Below, in pieces: positions 35,998 to 45,035 of a DNA stretch of 64,000 nt; position 1 is the first letter of the stretch; every line of letters begins with the position of its first letter. The notes beneath the pieces were generated by a model, which was not told the DNA's origin, ran no database searches, and saw only the letters and a program-made list of their open reading frames with translations. Origin of the DNA: Aliidiomarina shirensis (GTDB lineage: Bacteria > Pseudomonadota > Gammaproteobacteria > Enterobacterales > Alteromonadaceae); contig NZ_PIPP01000003.1 of assembly GCF_003987345.1 (NCBI RefSeq), positions 353,625-417,624 of the forward strand, read 5' to 3'. Made by a program: the position numbers and the translations under genes.

Positions 35998-37869
35998 TCA
36001 GTTCTCAGCAGCTAGATAATCATTGATTTCAGTTATAAAGGCCGCGCCATAACGCTCAAGCTTGATTTGCCCCACACCCGAGATGCGTAAAAATTCATTT
36101 TCAGAACTTGGCAGCAATAATGCCATTTCTTGCAAACTTACATCACTAAATACCACAAACGGTGGCTTACCTTCTTTTTCGGCTATTTCTTTGCGCAGCT
36201 TTTTCAGACGCCGGAATAGGGCTTTATCGTGTTGACCCTGTTCAACCACGCTGTTCAACTGTGCCGTTGTAGCTAAGCGTGGTTCGGCCAAGGTAAGCGC
36301 AACTTCGCCCCGCAAAACGGGCCGCGCTTCTTCGGTAAGCACCAAAGCACTATGCCGACGAATATCTTGCACCAGTAAACCGCGGTGAATTAACTGGCGC
36401 AAAACCGACACCCAATATTCAGCCGAATGATCGCTCCCAATTCCGTAAGTTGAGAGTTTCTCATGATTAAACTGTTTTATTTTTTGGTTCTGGCTCCCAC
36501 GCAGCACATCAACCACATGGTGCACACCAAACTGCTGACCCGTGCGATACACACAACTTAATGCTTTTTGTGCATCAACGGTGCCATCGTATTGCCGTGG
36601 CGGCTGAATACACAAATCGCAATTCCCACAGGCCTTATCGCGGTATTCATTAAAATAATTCAGTAACACAACACGGCGGCAGGTTTGTGCTTCGGCGAAA
36701 GAGGTCATGGCCGAGAATTTTTGTTTTTCAACACGGAGTTGCGGGGTTTCATCATGTTCTTCTAAGATTTTCCAAACCCAAGCCGCATCACCAGGTTCGT
36801 ATAACATCACCGCTTCAGCGGCAGCGCCATCGCGGCCCGCACGCCCGGTTTCTTGGTAATACGCTTCCACACTGCGCGGTAAATCATAGTGCATTACAAA
36901 ACGCACATTCGGTTTATTAATCCCCATACCAAAGGCCACGGTGGCTACCACCACATCAATATCATCGCGGATAAAACCTTGCAGCGCAGCAGCTCGTTGA
37001 TCATGCGGTAAACCGGCATTGTAGGCCGCTGCACGAATGCCTTCGCGCATAAGCATTTCTGCTAATTCTTCGGTACGCTTGCGGCTACCGCAGTAAATAA
37101 TTCCGGAGGCGCCGCGTTGGCGTTTAACGTATTTCAGCACTTGCGTGCGCGGCTTATATTTTTCTTGCACCAAATAACGAATATTGGGGCGATCAAAAGA
37201 TCCTTGCACCAGCGCAGAATCATCAAGGTGCAGGCGCTCAATGATATCTTGCCGCGTTACCGCATCGGCGGTTGCGGTTAGTGCAAGTACGGGCGCACCC
37301 GGTAACTGCTCGCGAATTTCGCCGAGTTGCCCATACTCAGGCCGAAAATCATGGCCCCATTGCGAAATACAATGCGCCTCATCAACCGCGATCAACGAAA
37401 CTCTTACTTCTTGGAGCCGCTCTTGAAACGAGCGTTGTAATAAACGCTCAGGGGCTAGATACAATACTTTTAATTCACCATTGTGAAGTTTGCGAAAAGT
37501 ATCCATGACTTCTGGAGCATTTAACCCAGAATGAATAGCGCCTGCGGCAATACCAAGCTCACGCATCGCCGCAACTTGATCATCCATCAACGAAACAAGT
37601 GGCGAGACTACAATGGTTACACCCGGCAGCAGCATGGCTGGCAATTGGTAACACATCGATTTTCCTGCGCCAGTAGGCAACAGTGCCAACGTATCGCGCC
37701 CTTGCAATACATTGCCTATGATTTCCTCTTGGCCAAAACGGAATTTATCGTAACCAAATACGTCACGAAGTAACCGGCGGGCTGAAGTAAGATCAGGCAT
37801 TCCAGAATCACTACTTGCAGATTCTGCTGCTCGTTGTGCATACGCTTCGGCGGAATCGGTAGAAAACAC
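35998..37869 (-). CDS. recQ: ATP-dependent DNA helicase RecQ
   Basis: A 3'-5' helicase for recombination and fork repair, about 623 residues. Motifs: Walker A PTGAGKSMCY, DEAH as VDEAHCISQWGHDFRPEY, motif VI QETGRAGRDG, the RecQ zinc site (CRR...C..CDLC), the winged-helix region and a C-terminal HRDC domain. The start is uncertain. A GTG at 37869 has AAGAGAG 5-6 nt upstream and is given here; a TTG at 37899 and an ATG at 37800 (MPDLTSARRLL) are alternatives, and the latter fits the length of E. coli RecQ (609). Divergent from yigI, as in the E. coli yigI-pldA-recQ neighbourhood but without pldA. Confidence 0.94.
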   Translation of the reverse strand: MFSTDSAEAYAQRAAESASSDSGMPDLTSARRLLRDVFGYDKFRFGQEEIIGNVLQGRDTLALLPTGAGKSMCYQLPAMLLPGVTIVVSPLVSLMDDQVAAMRELGIAAGAIHSGLNAPEVMDTFRKLHNGELKVLYLAPERLLQRSFQERLQEVRVSLIAVDEAHCISQWGHDFRPEYGQLGEIREQLPGAPVLALTATADAVTRQDIIERLHLDDSALVQGSFDRPNIRYLVQEKYKPRTQVLKYVKRQRGASGIIYCGSRKRTEELAEMLMREGIRAAAYNAGLPHDQRAAALQGFIRDDIDVVVATVAFGMGINKPNVRFVMHYDLPRSVEAYYQETGRAGRDGAAAEAVMLYEPGDAAWVWKILEEHDETPQLRVEKQKFSAMTSFAEAQTCRRVVLLNYFNEYRDKACGNCDLCIQPPRQYDGTVDAQKALSCVYRTGQQFGVHHVVDVLRGSQNQKIKQFNHEKLSTYGIGSDHSAEYWVSVLRQLIHRGLLVQDIRRHSALVLTEEARPVLRGEVALTLAEPRLATTAQLNSVVEQGQHDKALFRRLKKLRKEIAEKEGKPPFVVFSDVSLQEMALLLPSSENEFLRISGVGQIKLERYGAAFITEINDYLAAEN

Positions 37870-38019
37870 GAAAACTCTCTTATTTGTTGCGAAAACCAAT
37901 TAAAACTGCGAACTCTGTAAGAAAATACGCAGTATTTCTAAATAGCATGAGCAACGTCGTTGACTCAAAAGCGGTTGCTGCCTATTGTAGGCATCCCAGC
38001 CACAGATAACCATGAGCTT

Positions 38020-38478
38020 ATGACGCATTCTACCCTAATTGATCAACTTTCCGCCTTTATGAACGAACGAATTCCGTTTCAGAAGTATTTAGGCATCAAG
38101 GTAACCAAATTCGATGGCCAAGAATCCGAAGTTCGCTTTCAATGGAAAGACGAGCTTGTTGGCAACGCACCGATGCAGATACTACATGGTGGCGCAACAG
38201 CTACCGCACTCGATACAGCCGGTGGCGTAGTGATTATGGCGAGCGTTATCGAACGTATGGAAAAAAACCTAAGTGCCGAAGAAATTGTTGAGCGGATGGC
38301 CCGTTGCGGCACTATTGATTTACGCGTTGATTATGTTCGCCCCGGCCGCGGCAACGAGTTTATCACCACCGCAACCATTATTCGCTCTGGCAGCCGCGTA
38401 GCTGTTGCTCGCATGGAAATGCACAACGAAGATGGCATGTTAATCGCCTTTGGAACCGGCACTTATATTGTTGGTTAA
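38020..38478 (+). CDS. yigI: YigI-type acyl-CoA thioesterase
   Basis: A 152-residue hot-dog-fold protein of the PaaI/YigI type. It matches E. coli YigI through ILHGGATATALDTAGG, the GTIDLRVDYVRPGRGNEF segment and the SGSRVAVARMEMHNED segment. YigI is reported as an acyl-CoA thioesterase. The ATG at 38020 matches the E. coli N-terminus; an earlier in-frame TTG at 37960 would add 20 non-homologous residues. Its ribosome site (GAG near the start) is weak. Neighbour of recQ and rarD as in E. coli. Confidence 0.88.
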   Translation: MTHSTLIDQLSAFMNERIPFQKYLGIKVTKFDGQESEVRFQWKDELVGNAPMQILHGGATATALDTAGGVVIMASVIERMEKNLSAEEIVERMARCGTIDLRVDYVRPGRGNEFITTATIIRSGSRVAVARMEMHNEDGMLIAFGTGTYIVG

Positions 38479-38551
38479 AGGTGGGTGTAATTTGTTAAAC
38501 TAGGCGCTCAGCATCCGCACCGAAGAAAGTAAGTTAATGTAAGGAACTTGC

Positions 38552-39469
38552 GTGAACCCTAGTAATGAACAACGCACCGCTCGCCAAGGCGTGATCTTCG
38601 CACTTTGCGCCTACTCGATTTGGGGGTTTGCTCCCATTTATTTCAAAACCCTAGCGCATGTTCCGGCATTTGAAGTACTTGCCCATCGAATTATTTGGGC
38701 GTTTTTGTTCATGCTTGTCCTGATTGTCAGTACTGGCCGCATGCAGCAGGTAATTCGTGCTTTTGATTCACCGAAGCTGCTACTGCAGCTCGGCTTAGCA
38801 GCCTGCCTAATTGGTTTTAACTGGTTTCTATTTATTTGGGCGGTGGCTAACGACCACATTCTTGATGCCAGCTTAGGTTATTACATAAACCCGTTGCTAA
38901 ATGTTGCGATTGGCATGCTATTTTTTAGTGAACGCTTGCGGCGATTACAAGTGTTGGCCGTAAGCTTAGCGATTGTTGGCGTAGCAATTCAAATTATTAC
39001 CTTTGGCTCAGTACCCTGGGTAGCATTAGCACTGGCAACATCGTTCGCAACCTACGGAGCCATCCGCAAAAAGCTTCCCTTTGATTCCCTAACGGGCCTT
39101 TGGTTAGAAGTGATTCTTCTGCTTCCGATGATGCTGATATATTTCTTCTTTTTCGCCAATAGTAGCGCCAGCAATATGCTAGAAAACACGTGGCAATTGA
39201 ACATATTGCTGGTTTTAGCGGGTGTGATTACTACCGTACCCCTGTTGTTCTTCACTGGGGCAGCGAAGCGCATTCGCTATTCAACCTTAGGCCTATTTCA
39301 GTACATTGCGCCAAGCTTAATGTTTTTATTGGCAGTGATGCTCTACAATGAGCCGTTGGCCGTCGATAAACTGATTACTTTTGTAATTATATGGCTAGCT
39401 TTAGCAATCTATACCTACGATGCGGTGCGCACGCACCAACAAGTGCGCCGCGCAGCTAAATTACTGTGA
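38552..39469 (+). CDS. rarD: EamA-family transporter RarD
   Basis: A 305-residue inner-membrane protein with ten hydrophobic segments of the drug/metabolite transporter type. YSIWGFAPIYFKTL, ASLGYYINPLLNV and STLGLFQYIAPSLMFLLAV are typical RarD segments. The substrate is not established. The start is a GTG at 38552 with AAGGA about 6 nt upstream. It follows yigI by 73 bp, and its last 14 bp overlap the convergent uvrD gene, leaving no room for a terminator between them. Confidence 0.93.
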   Translation: MNPSNEQRTARQGVIFALCAYSIWGFAPIYFKTLAHVPAFEVLAHRIIWAFLFMLVLIVSTGRMQQVIRAFDSPKLLLQLGLAACLIGFNWFLFIWAVANDHILDASLGYYINPLLNVAIGMLFFSERLRRLQVLAVSLAIVGVAIQIITFGSVPWVALALATSFATYGAIRKKLPFDSLTGLWLEVILLLPMMLIYFFFFANSSASNMLENTWQLNILLVLAGVITTVPLLFFTGAAKRIRYSTLGLFQYIAPSLMFLLAVMLYNEPLAVDKLITFVIIWLALAIYTYDAVRTHQQVRRAAKLL

Positions 39470-41624
39470 GCTTAGCGTAAGCCACCACGAGCCATTTACT
39501 GCCCACATCGTCGAAGTTAATTTGTATCCGGCTTTGTGGGCCCGTCCCCTCATAATTAAGCACTGTGCCCTCACCAAATACTTGATGCAGCACACGTTGC
39601 CCAAGTTGGAAACCCGTTTGCGAAAAGGCTTCATGAGAAGCGCCTGTATGAAAGCGGCTGCGCTGGGCAGACGGCTGCGTAACCCGCGTTTGCACGCGCA
39701 CTTCATGGATGAACTCGGAAGGGATCTCAGAAATAAATCTACTCGGTGTATGGAAGTTTTCCTGGCCATATAATCGGCGGCTTTCTGCATAAGTAATAAT
39801 GAGCTTTTCCATTGCTCGTGTCATACCCACATAGCAAAGGCGGCGCTCTTCTTCGAGCCGGCCCGGTTCGCCGGACGACATTTGCGAAGGGAACGTACCT
39901 TCTTCTAGCCCTGTCATAAACACCAGCGGAAACTCCAAACCTTTCGCGCTGTGTAGCGTCATTAGCTGCACTGCATCTTGATAGGCATCTGCTTGCTCAT
40001 CGCCCGCTTCTAAGGCTGCGTGAGCCAAGAATTCAGCCAACGGTGTCATGCCTTCTTCACCAGTAGGTACAAAGGTTTCGGTTGCACTCACTAATTCTTT
40101 TAAGTTCTCTACACGCGTTTCTGCTTTATCACTCTGCTCAGCCTGATACATGGCCAATAGCCCACTGGATTTCAACACCAAATCGGTTTGCATCGATAAT
40201 GGCTTATCTACGCACTTATCTTCCAGGCCGTTAATAATATCGAGAAAGGCTGCCATTGCATTCTTGGCTCGCCCTGAAAGTAAGGACTCACTAACCATAG
40301 CGCGTGCCGCATCCCACATGGTGAGTTGTCTTGCCCGCGCTAGCTCACGCACTAGGCCGAGTGTCCGTTCACCTATACCGCGCGTTGGTGTGTTTACAAC
40401 TCGCTCAAAAGCAGCATCATCGTTGCGGTTACTCAGTAAACGCAAATATGCCACTGCATCTTTAACTTCTTGGCGATCGAAGAAACGAAGGCCACCATAA
40501 ATTCGATAGGCCAGCCCCGAATACAGCAAGCCCTCTTCAAGCACTCGTGATTGCGCGTTGTTCCGATACAGCAAAGCCACATCGCTGAGCGCACCACCTT
40601 GTTCTTGCCAACGTTTAATCTGGCTGACAATGTAGCGGGATTCTTCTTGCTCGTTGAACGCCGAATATAACGAAATCGGTTCGCCATCGATGCCGTCGGT
40701 CCAGAGATCTTTGCCTAAACGATCACTGTTGTTGCCAATCACCTGGTTCGCCGCTTTCAAAATAGTAGCGGTAGAGCGGTAATTTTGTTCCAAGCGAATG
40801 GTTTGCGCATTTGGGAAATCGCGTAAAAAGTGCTGCAAATTCTCTACTTGAGCACCGCGCCAGCCGTAAATTGATTGGTCATCATCACCAACAATAGCAA
40901 CATGATTTTCTTTGCCCGCTAACAAACGCACCCATGAATACTGTATTTGGTTGGTATCTTGAAACTCATCCACCAAAATATGCCGAAAACGACGTTGGTA
41001 ATGTTCGCGCACGTGCTTGTTATCGCGCAGCAACTCGTGCACTCGCAGGAGCAGCTCGGCAAAATCAACTAAACCCGCACGATCACAGGCTTCTTGGTAG
41101 GCACGATAAATTTGTACTTGAGTTTGTTCGGTAGGATCGTAGGTATCAATATGCTGTGGCCGCAAGCCATCATCTTTTTTGGCGTTGATATACCAACCCG
41201 CTTGCTTAGCAGGCCATTGTTTTTCATCGAGGTTAAGCGCTTTAATGGTGCGCTTAAGAAGGCGTTGTTGATCATCAGAATCAAGGATTTGAAAATTCTG
41301 AGGTAGCCCTGCATCTTGATAGTGCGCACGTAACAAACGATGCGCTAAGCCATGAAAGGTGCCAATCCACATGCGCTGAACATCGCGCCCCATCAGCTTT
41401 TCAACACGTCCACGCATTTCAGCGGCCGCTTTATTGGTAAAGGTTACGGCCAGAATTGATAACGGCGAATAATTCATTACTTCGATAAGCCAAGCAATCC
41501 GGTGCACTAATACCCGCGTTTTACCGCTGCCAGCACCTGCCAGCACAAGCATATCTTGCTCTGTTGCACTTACCGCTTCTCGTTGGCGATCATTCAAGCC
41601 GTCTAAAAGATATGAAACATCCAT
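39456..41624 (-). CDS. uvrD: DNA helicase II (UvrD)
   Basis: A 722-residue superfamily I 3'-5' helicase for nucleotide-excision and mismatch repair (E. coli: 720). Walker A is AGAGSGKTRVL, and VGDDDQSIYGWRGA, QNYRS and the VMTLHSAKGLEF-type motif (LMTLHSAKGLEFPLVF) are present. The start MDVSYLLDGLNDRQREAV is nearly identical to E. coli, so the ATG at 41624 is chosen over one 27 bp upstream; AGGGG is 7 nt before it. A LexA box lies 40 bp upstream. It overlaps rarD by 14 bp tail to tail. Confidence 0.97.
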   Translation of the reverse strand: MDVSYLLDGLNDRQREAVSATEQDMLVLAGAGSGKTRVLVHRIAWLIEVMNYSPLSILAVTFTNKAAAEMRGRVEKLMGRDVQRMWIGTFHGLAHRLLRAHYQDAGLPQNFQILDSDDQQRLLKRTIKALNLDEKQWPAKQAGWYINAKKDDGLRPQHIDTYDPTEQTQVQIYRAYQEACDRAGLVDFAELLLRVHELLRDNKHVREHYQRRFRHILVDEFQDTNQIQYSWVRLLAGKENHVAIVGDDDQSIYGWRGAQVENLQHFLRDFPNAQTIRLEQNYRSTATILKAANQVIGNNSDRLGKDLWTDGIDGEPISLYSAFNEQEESRYIVSQIKRWQEQGGALSDVALLYRNNAQSRVLEEGLLYSGLAYRIYGGLRFFDRQEVKDAVAYLRLLSNRNDDAAFERVVNTPTRGIGERTLGLVRELARARQLTMWDAARAMVSESLLSGRAKNAMAAFLDIINGLEDKCVDKPLSMQTDLVLKSSGLLAMYQAEQSDKAETRVENLKELVSATETFVPTGEEGMTPLAEFLAHAALEAGDEQADAYQDAVQLMTLHSAKGLEFPLVFMTGLEEGTFPSQMSSGEPGRLEEERRLCYVGMTRAMEKLIITYAESRRLYGQENFHTPSRFISEIPSEFIHEVRVQTRVTQPSAQRSRFHTGASHEAFSQTGFQLGQRVLHQVFGEGTVLNYEGTGPQSRIQINFDDVGSKWLVVAYAKLTVI

Positions 41625-41663
41625 CGCCAAACCCCTACCCATTACAATCAACTCATTATATTA

Positions 41664-41679
41664 CTGTATATAAAACCAG
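41664..41679. promoter_or_regulatory. LexA (SOS) box of uvrD
   Basis: CTGTATATAAAACCAG fits the SOS consensus CTGT-N8-ACAG except for CCAG in the right half, and the flanks add TA...TA. The E. coli uvrD box, as I recall it, also ends in CCAG. It lies 40 bp before the uvrD ATG, at promoter distance. Confidence 0.82.
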
Positions 41680-41763
41680 TAGGCAATGCGCCATTATCAA
41701 CCCGCGCTCAGCAAATAATAGGGCTCGTGAGCAAACAAATATACGCCTTCGCCAAGCGCAATC

Positions 41764-42468
41764 TCAGAGCAAATCATACAGGGCGGTAAGCTTCCCAATT
41801 CGCGCGTGAGGCAACCACGTTGCCTCCGCTATCGGCTTATTTGGCACGTACCACAAAGCCTGCGCGCCAAAGCGTAACGCTCCTTGGATATCGCTTATCG
41901 GATGATCACCAATATGCAGCATCTGCTCTGGCTGTTTTAGTGCAAGGCCTTTGCTCGCAGCAGCAAACAAATCATTAAACGGTTTGCCGCGCATTCCGTT
42001 ACCGGGTTGATACGCCGCTTGGAAGTATTCACCCAAACCAATGCGGTGAACATCCGCATTCCCATTGCTAACGGCTACTAGCGGATACCGTTCCGCGAGC
42101 GCTGCCAACAGTGCATGCACCTCAGGCGCAATATTGACCTGATTGCGCGCAATCAAGAATTCAGCCATTGCTGCTTCGGCAAATTTTCTCGGATGCTTAA
42201 CCCGATATTGCGTTAAACCATGTTCCAATGTCGCTAACCGCAAAGCGGTCATGTTGCTGGCAAGTTCACTATTGCTACTTGCCATTCTATCGCGCAAAGC
42301 ACGCCAACCATGCACATCAAGTTCAGCTGTTTCTGGGCATTGTTGCGCAACAAAATTAGCTACATGCTGCTCGGCAGCAATCATTACTGGCTTGTTATCA
42401 TACAAAGTATCGTCGAGATCAAAACTTATAGCCGTGAACGGCCGAAGGCGTTGGTAAAACTGCCACAT
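41764..42468 (-). CDS. yigB: HAD-family phosphatase YigB
   Basis: A 234-residue haloacid-dehalogenase-superfamily phosphatase. Motif I is FDLDDTLYD, motif II AVSNGN, and the later region reads LHIGDHPISDIQGA (motif IV). E. coli YigB dephosphorylates a riboflavin-pathway intermediate (5-amino-6-ribitylamino-uracil phosphate). GAGGC lies 7 nt before the ATG. Placed between xerC and uvrD as in E. coli. Confidence 0.92.
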   Translation of the reverse strand: MWQFYQRLRPFTAISFDLDDTLYDNKPVMIAAEQHVANFVAQQCPETAELDVHGWRALRDRMASSNSELASNMTALRLATLEHGLTQYRVKHPRKFAEAAMAEFLIARNQVNIAPEVHALLAALAERYPLVAVSNGNADVHRIGLGEYFQAAYQPGNGMRGKPFNDLFAAASKGLALKQPEQMLHIGDHPISDIQGALRFGAQALWYVPNKPIAEATWLPHARIGKLTALYDLL

Positions 42469-42525
42469 TTGATATGCCTCATTATTGTAAAATTATCTGC
42501 TCAACCAAACGGTTGTAATGAAGCG

Positions 42526-43416
42526 CTAACGCGTGCGCTTGGCGCGTGGATGTGCTGCATCGTAAACATCGGCCAGGCGCTGAAAATCAAGGTGAGTATA
42601 AATCTGTGTGGTGCTCAAATTTGCGTGCCCCAACATTTCTTGTACCGCCCGCAAATCACTACTCGCTTCGAGCATGTGCGTAGCAAAACTGTGTCGTAAC
42701 TTATGCGGGTGTAGATTATCAAATAAGCCTTGTTCCACGCCCCATTTCTTCAAACGTAATTGCACAGAACGCGGCGTTAAACGCCGCTGTTGTTTACTTA
42801 AAAATAAGGCGGCTTGATCACTTCCCGGCCAAGAACGGCGCTCTTTTAACCACTCGGTGAGCCAGTGCGCCGCCTCTTTTCCATAAGGCACAATACGGGT
42901 TTTACTGCCTTTACCAGTAACCCTAAGTTCGCGATCAGGTTGAATATCCGCAACATCCAGCGACACCAGCTCAGCCAACCGCAAGCCGCTGCTATATAGC
43001 AACTCAAACATCGCTCTATCACGCAACGCTAATGGTTCTTCGGCGGGGAATTCAAGCAACTGTAAAATACTATCAATATCGAGGTTCTTCGGTAGGCGTT
43101 TCGGTGCTTTAGGTGCCTTCACTACTTTTGCAGGATTCGCCTCAAGCTCGCCTCGGCTTACTAAGTAATCAAAAAAGGTTCGTAGCGCCGCTAGGCGTTG
43201 ATGCAGAGTACTGGAGCCTGCACCTTCGCGCCGCCACTGCATAACTAAGTTTTCTACCGCTGCCACATCCACTTGCTGCCAAGTAGTTACTTCAGCTTTT
43301 GTAAGCGCTTTTAGTACTTGCGTTAGTTGCCGCTGATAACTTGCAACACTGTGCGCAGCGTAACCACGAACGTCGCTTAAATATTCGATGAAGCGGCGAA
43401 CGTCGTTGGCTAACAT
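42526..43416 (-). CDS. xerC: Tyrosine recombinase XerC
   Basis: A 296-residue site-specific recombinase that with XerD resolves chromosome dimers at dif. The catalytic residues are visible: Arg146 (SSGLRLAEL), Lys169, His238 and Arg241 (HPHKLRHSFATH), His264 (LGHANLSTTQ) and Tyr273 (QIYTHL). The ATG shares a base with the TAA of the preceding DUF484 gene (TAATG), indicating translational coupling. A housekeeping gene of the conserved block, not a mobile-element integrase. Confidence 0.96.
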   Translation of the reverse strand: MLANDVRRFIEYLSDVRGYAAHSVASYQRQLTQVLKALTKAEVTTWQQVDVAAVENLVMQWRREGAGSSTLHQRLAALRTFFDYLVSRGELEANPAKVVKAPKAPKRLPKNLDIDSILQLLEFPAEEPLALRDRAMFELLYSSGLRLAELVSLDVADIQPDRELRVTGKGSKTRIVPYGKEAAHWLTEWLKERRSWPGSDQAALFLSKQQRRLTPRSVQLRLKKWGVEQGLFDNLHPHKLRHSFATHMLEASSDLRAVQEMLGHANLSTTQIYTHLDFQRLADVYDAAHPRAKRTR

Positions 43417-44123
43417 TATTTTTTGCCTTGCACTTTCAATAGTGCCGGTAGCAAATAACCCAACAAACTTTGCAGCTGAGAAAGCAGTAAAAAATCCATC
43501 GACGGATCAAAATGCAACGGATCTTGGCTACCCACAATTAATAACCCCAGCTCGCCCTGTTCGCCGAGTTGCACCAGAGCAACCGATTGAATGTTGGCCT
43601 CATCTGCGAACAGTAACTTGTGCTCTTCTTTGGTGATTCGCCCTAAGTAAACGGAATTCTCATTAAAGCGGCGCGAGAGCAATTGTTTGTGCGTATCTGC
43701 GTGGAATTGGAATTTATCAGCAATTGGCAACGAATTATCACTAAACTTAAGATTCAGCGCCGAAAGGCCCATGTGCTCGCAAAATCCTTGCTCAAGAGCA
43801 TGAACCGCCGCATCAAAATCGTGGGCTTGCAACAACTTTTGATACATTTCACTGTACTTACGAAACAGTTGCTCGTTGTGTTGTGCACGGCTCATTAAGG
43901 TCGTGATCTCATCTTCCAAACTCGCTACTTTATCGCGCAAAACTTTCTGCTGCCGCTCGATCAACGAAACGGAACCTTGCTGCTCGTGCTTTAAGTTAAG
44001 CCGCTGCAATACCCTCGGGTGTTGCTCAAAAAACTTGGGATTCCCTTCTAAATAATCCACAACAAGTTCGGCATCTAGTTGCGCAACGGCAGCATCTTCA
44101 GCTAATAAATCTTCTTTCTTCAT
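43416..44123 (-). CDS. DUF484 family protein
   Basis: A 235-residue protein of the DUF484 family, the gene usually found between dapF and xerC. It has an N-terminal helical region ([17 protein letters not shown]), a coiled-coil segment (about 55-90) and a GAF-like C-terminal domain ([19 protein letters not shown]). Function unknown. The ATG at 44123 overlaps the dapF stop (ATGA), and its stop overlaps the xerC start, so both junctions are coupled; an upstream in-frame start would run inside dapF. Confidence 0.9.
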   Translation of the reverse strand: MKKEDLLAEDAAVAQLDAELVVDYLEGNPKFFEQHPRVLQRLNLKHEQQGSVSLIERQQKVLRDKVASLEDEITTLMSRAQHNEQLFRKYSEMYQKLLQAHDFDAAVHALEQGFCEHMGLSALNLKFSDNSLPIADKFQFHADTHKQLLSRRFNENSVYLGRITKEEHKLLFADEANIQSVALVQLGEQGELGLLIVGSQDPLHFDPSMDFLLLSQLQSLLGYLLPALLKVQGKK

Positions 44124-44947
44124 AACGCAATTTGCCCATCGTATACATGCTCTGCTGGCCCTCGCATCCACAGCGAGCTCCCTTGTTCCCATGTAATGTC
44201 TAAGGTGCCGCCAGAAAGCGTAATAGCCACCGGCGACGTTAATTTATCTTGTAATATTCCCCACACCGCAGCGGCACAAGCGCCCGTACCACAAGCTTGA
44301 GTTTCACCTACGCCGCGCTCAAACACACGCAAGCGCGCACTATTTCCACTGGTGATCTGCATAAAGCCAACATTTGCACCTTCTGGGAAACGTTCATATT
44401 TCGTAAGTAACCCACCGGTTTCCGCCACTGTTGCTGTATCCACATCGTCAACCAACATCACGCAGTGCGGGTTGCCCATGCTTACCGCGCCCACCAGAAA
44501 GGTTTGTTCATTGGCTCGCAAAATATAAGTCGTTTCCGCTTTATTCGCTCGAAACGGTATCTGGCTGGGCTCCAATACCGGCTTACCCATATCCACACTC
44601 ACCATGCCATCAGCTTCGAGGCGAATACGAATAACACCTTTTTTCGTACTGACACTAATCTCTTCTTTATTGGTTAGGCCTTTCATACGCACAAAACGCC
44701 CAAAGCAACGCGCTCCGTTTCCACATTGCTCTACTTCACTGCCATCAGCATTGAAAATACGATAATGGAAATCCACCTCGGGATCGTAAGGCGGTTCAAC
44801 AATAAGCAACTGATCAAAGCCCACACCACAGTGCCGATCCGCTAATCGTGCGATCTGCTCGCGGTTCAGAAAAATATTCTGTGTAACACTATCAAGCACT
44901 ACAAAATCATTGCCTAATCCGTGCATTTTCGAAAAATGAATCAGCAT
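44120..44947 (-). CDS. dapF: Diaminopimelate epimerase
   Basis: A 275-residue cytoplasmic enzyme converting L,L- to meso-diaminopimelate for lysine and peptidoglycan synthesis. The paired catalytic cysteines are Cys75 (EQCGNGARC) and Cys219 (ACGTGAC); the N-terminus is [22 protein letters not shown] lies 5-6 nt before the ATG. It follows lysA by 88 bp and overlaps the DUF484 gene by 4 nt. Confidence 0.97.
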   Translation of the reverse strand: MLIHFSKMHGLGNDFVVLDSVTQNIFLNREQIARLADRHCGVGFDQLLIVEPPYDPEVDFHYRIFNADGSEVEQCGNGARCFGRFVRMKGLTNKEEISVSTKKGVIRIRLEADGMVSVDMGKPVLEPSQIPFRANKAETTYILRANEQTFLVGAVSMGNPHCVMLVDDVDTATVAETGGLLTKYERFPEGANVGFMQITSGNSARLRVFERGVGETQACGTGACAAAVWGILQDKLTSPVAITLSGGTLDITWEQGSSLWMRGPAEHVYDGQIAL

Positions 44948-45035
44948 GCTTGTCCTTGATTACTCGCTGTTGCTATTACCTAATTAAAACTTATCACATC
45001 TTAGTAGCGTTCGTACTCGCATATTCTAAACGAGA

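Noticed and set aside
41625..41651. Longer N-terminus of UvrD
   Set aside because: The E. coli-like start MDVSYLL is at 41624 with a good ribosome site.
42526..43416. Integrase of a mobile element
   Set aside because: It is the housekeeping XerC within a conserved gene block, with no attachment-site repeats.
44124..44192. Longer DUF484 start inside dapF
   Set aside because: The added residues come from another frame of dapF; the ATGA overlap start fits the family.
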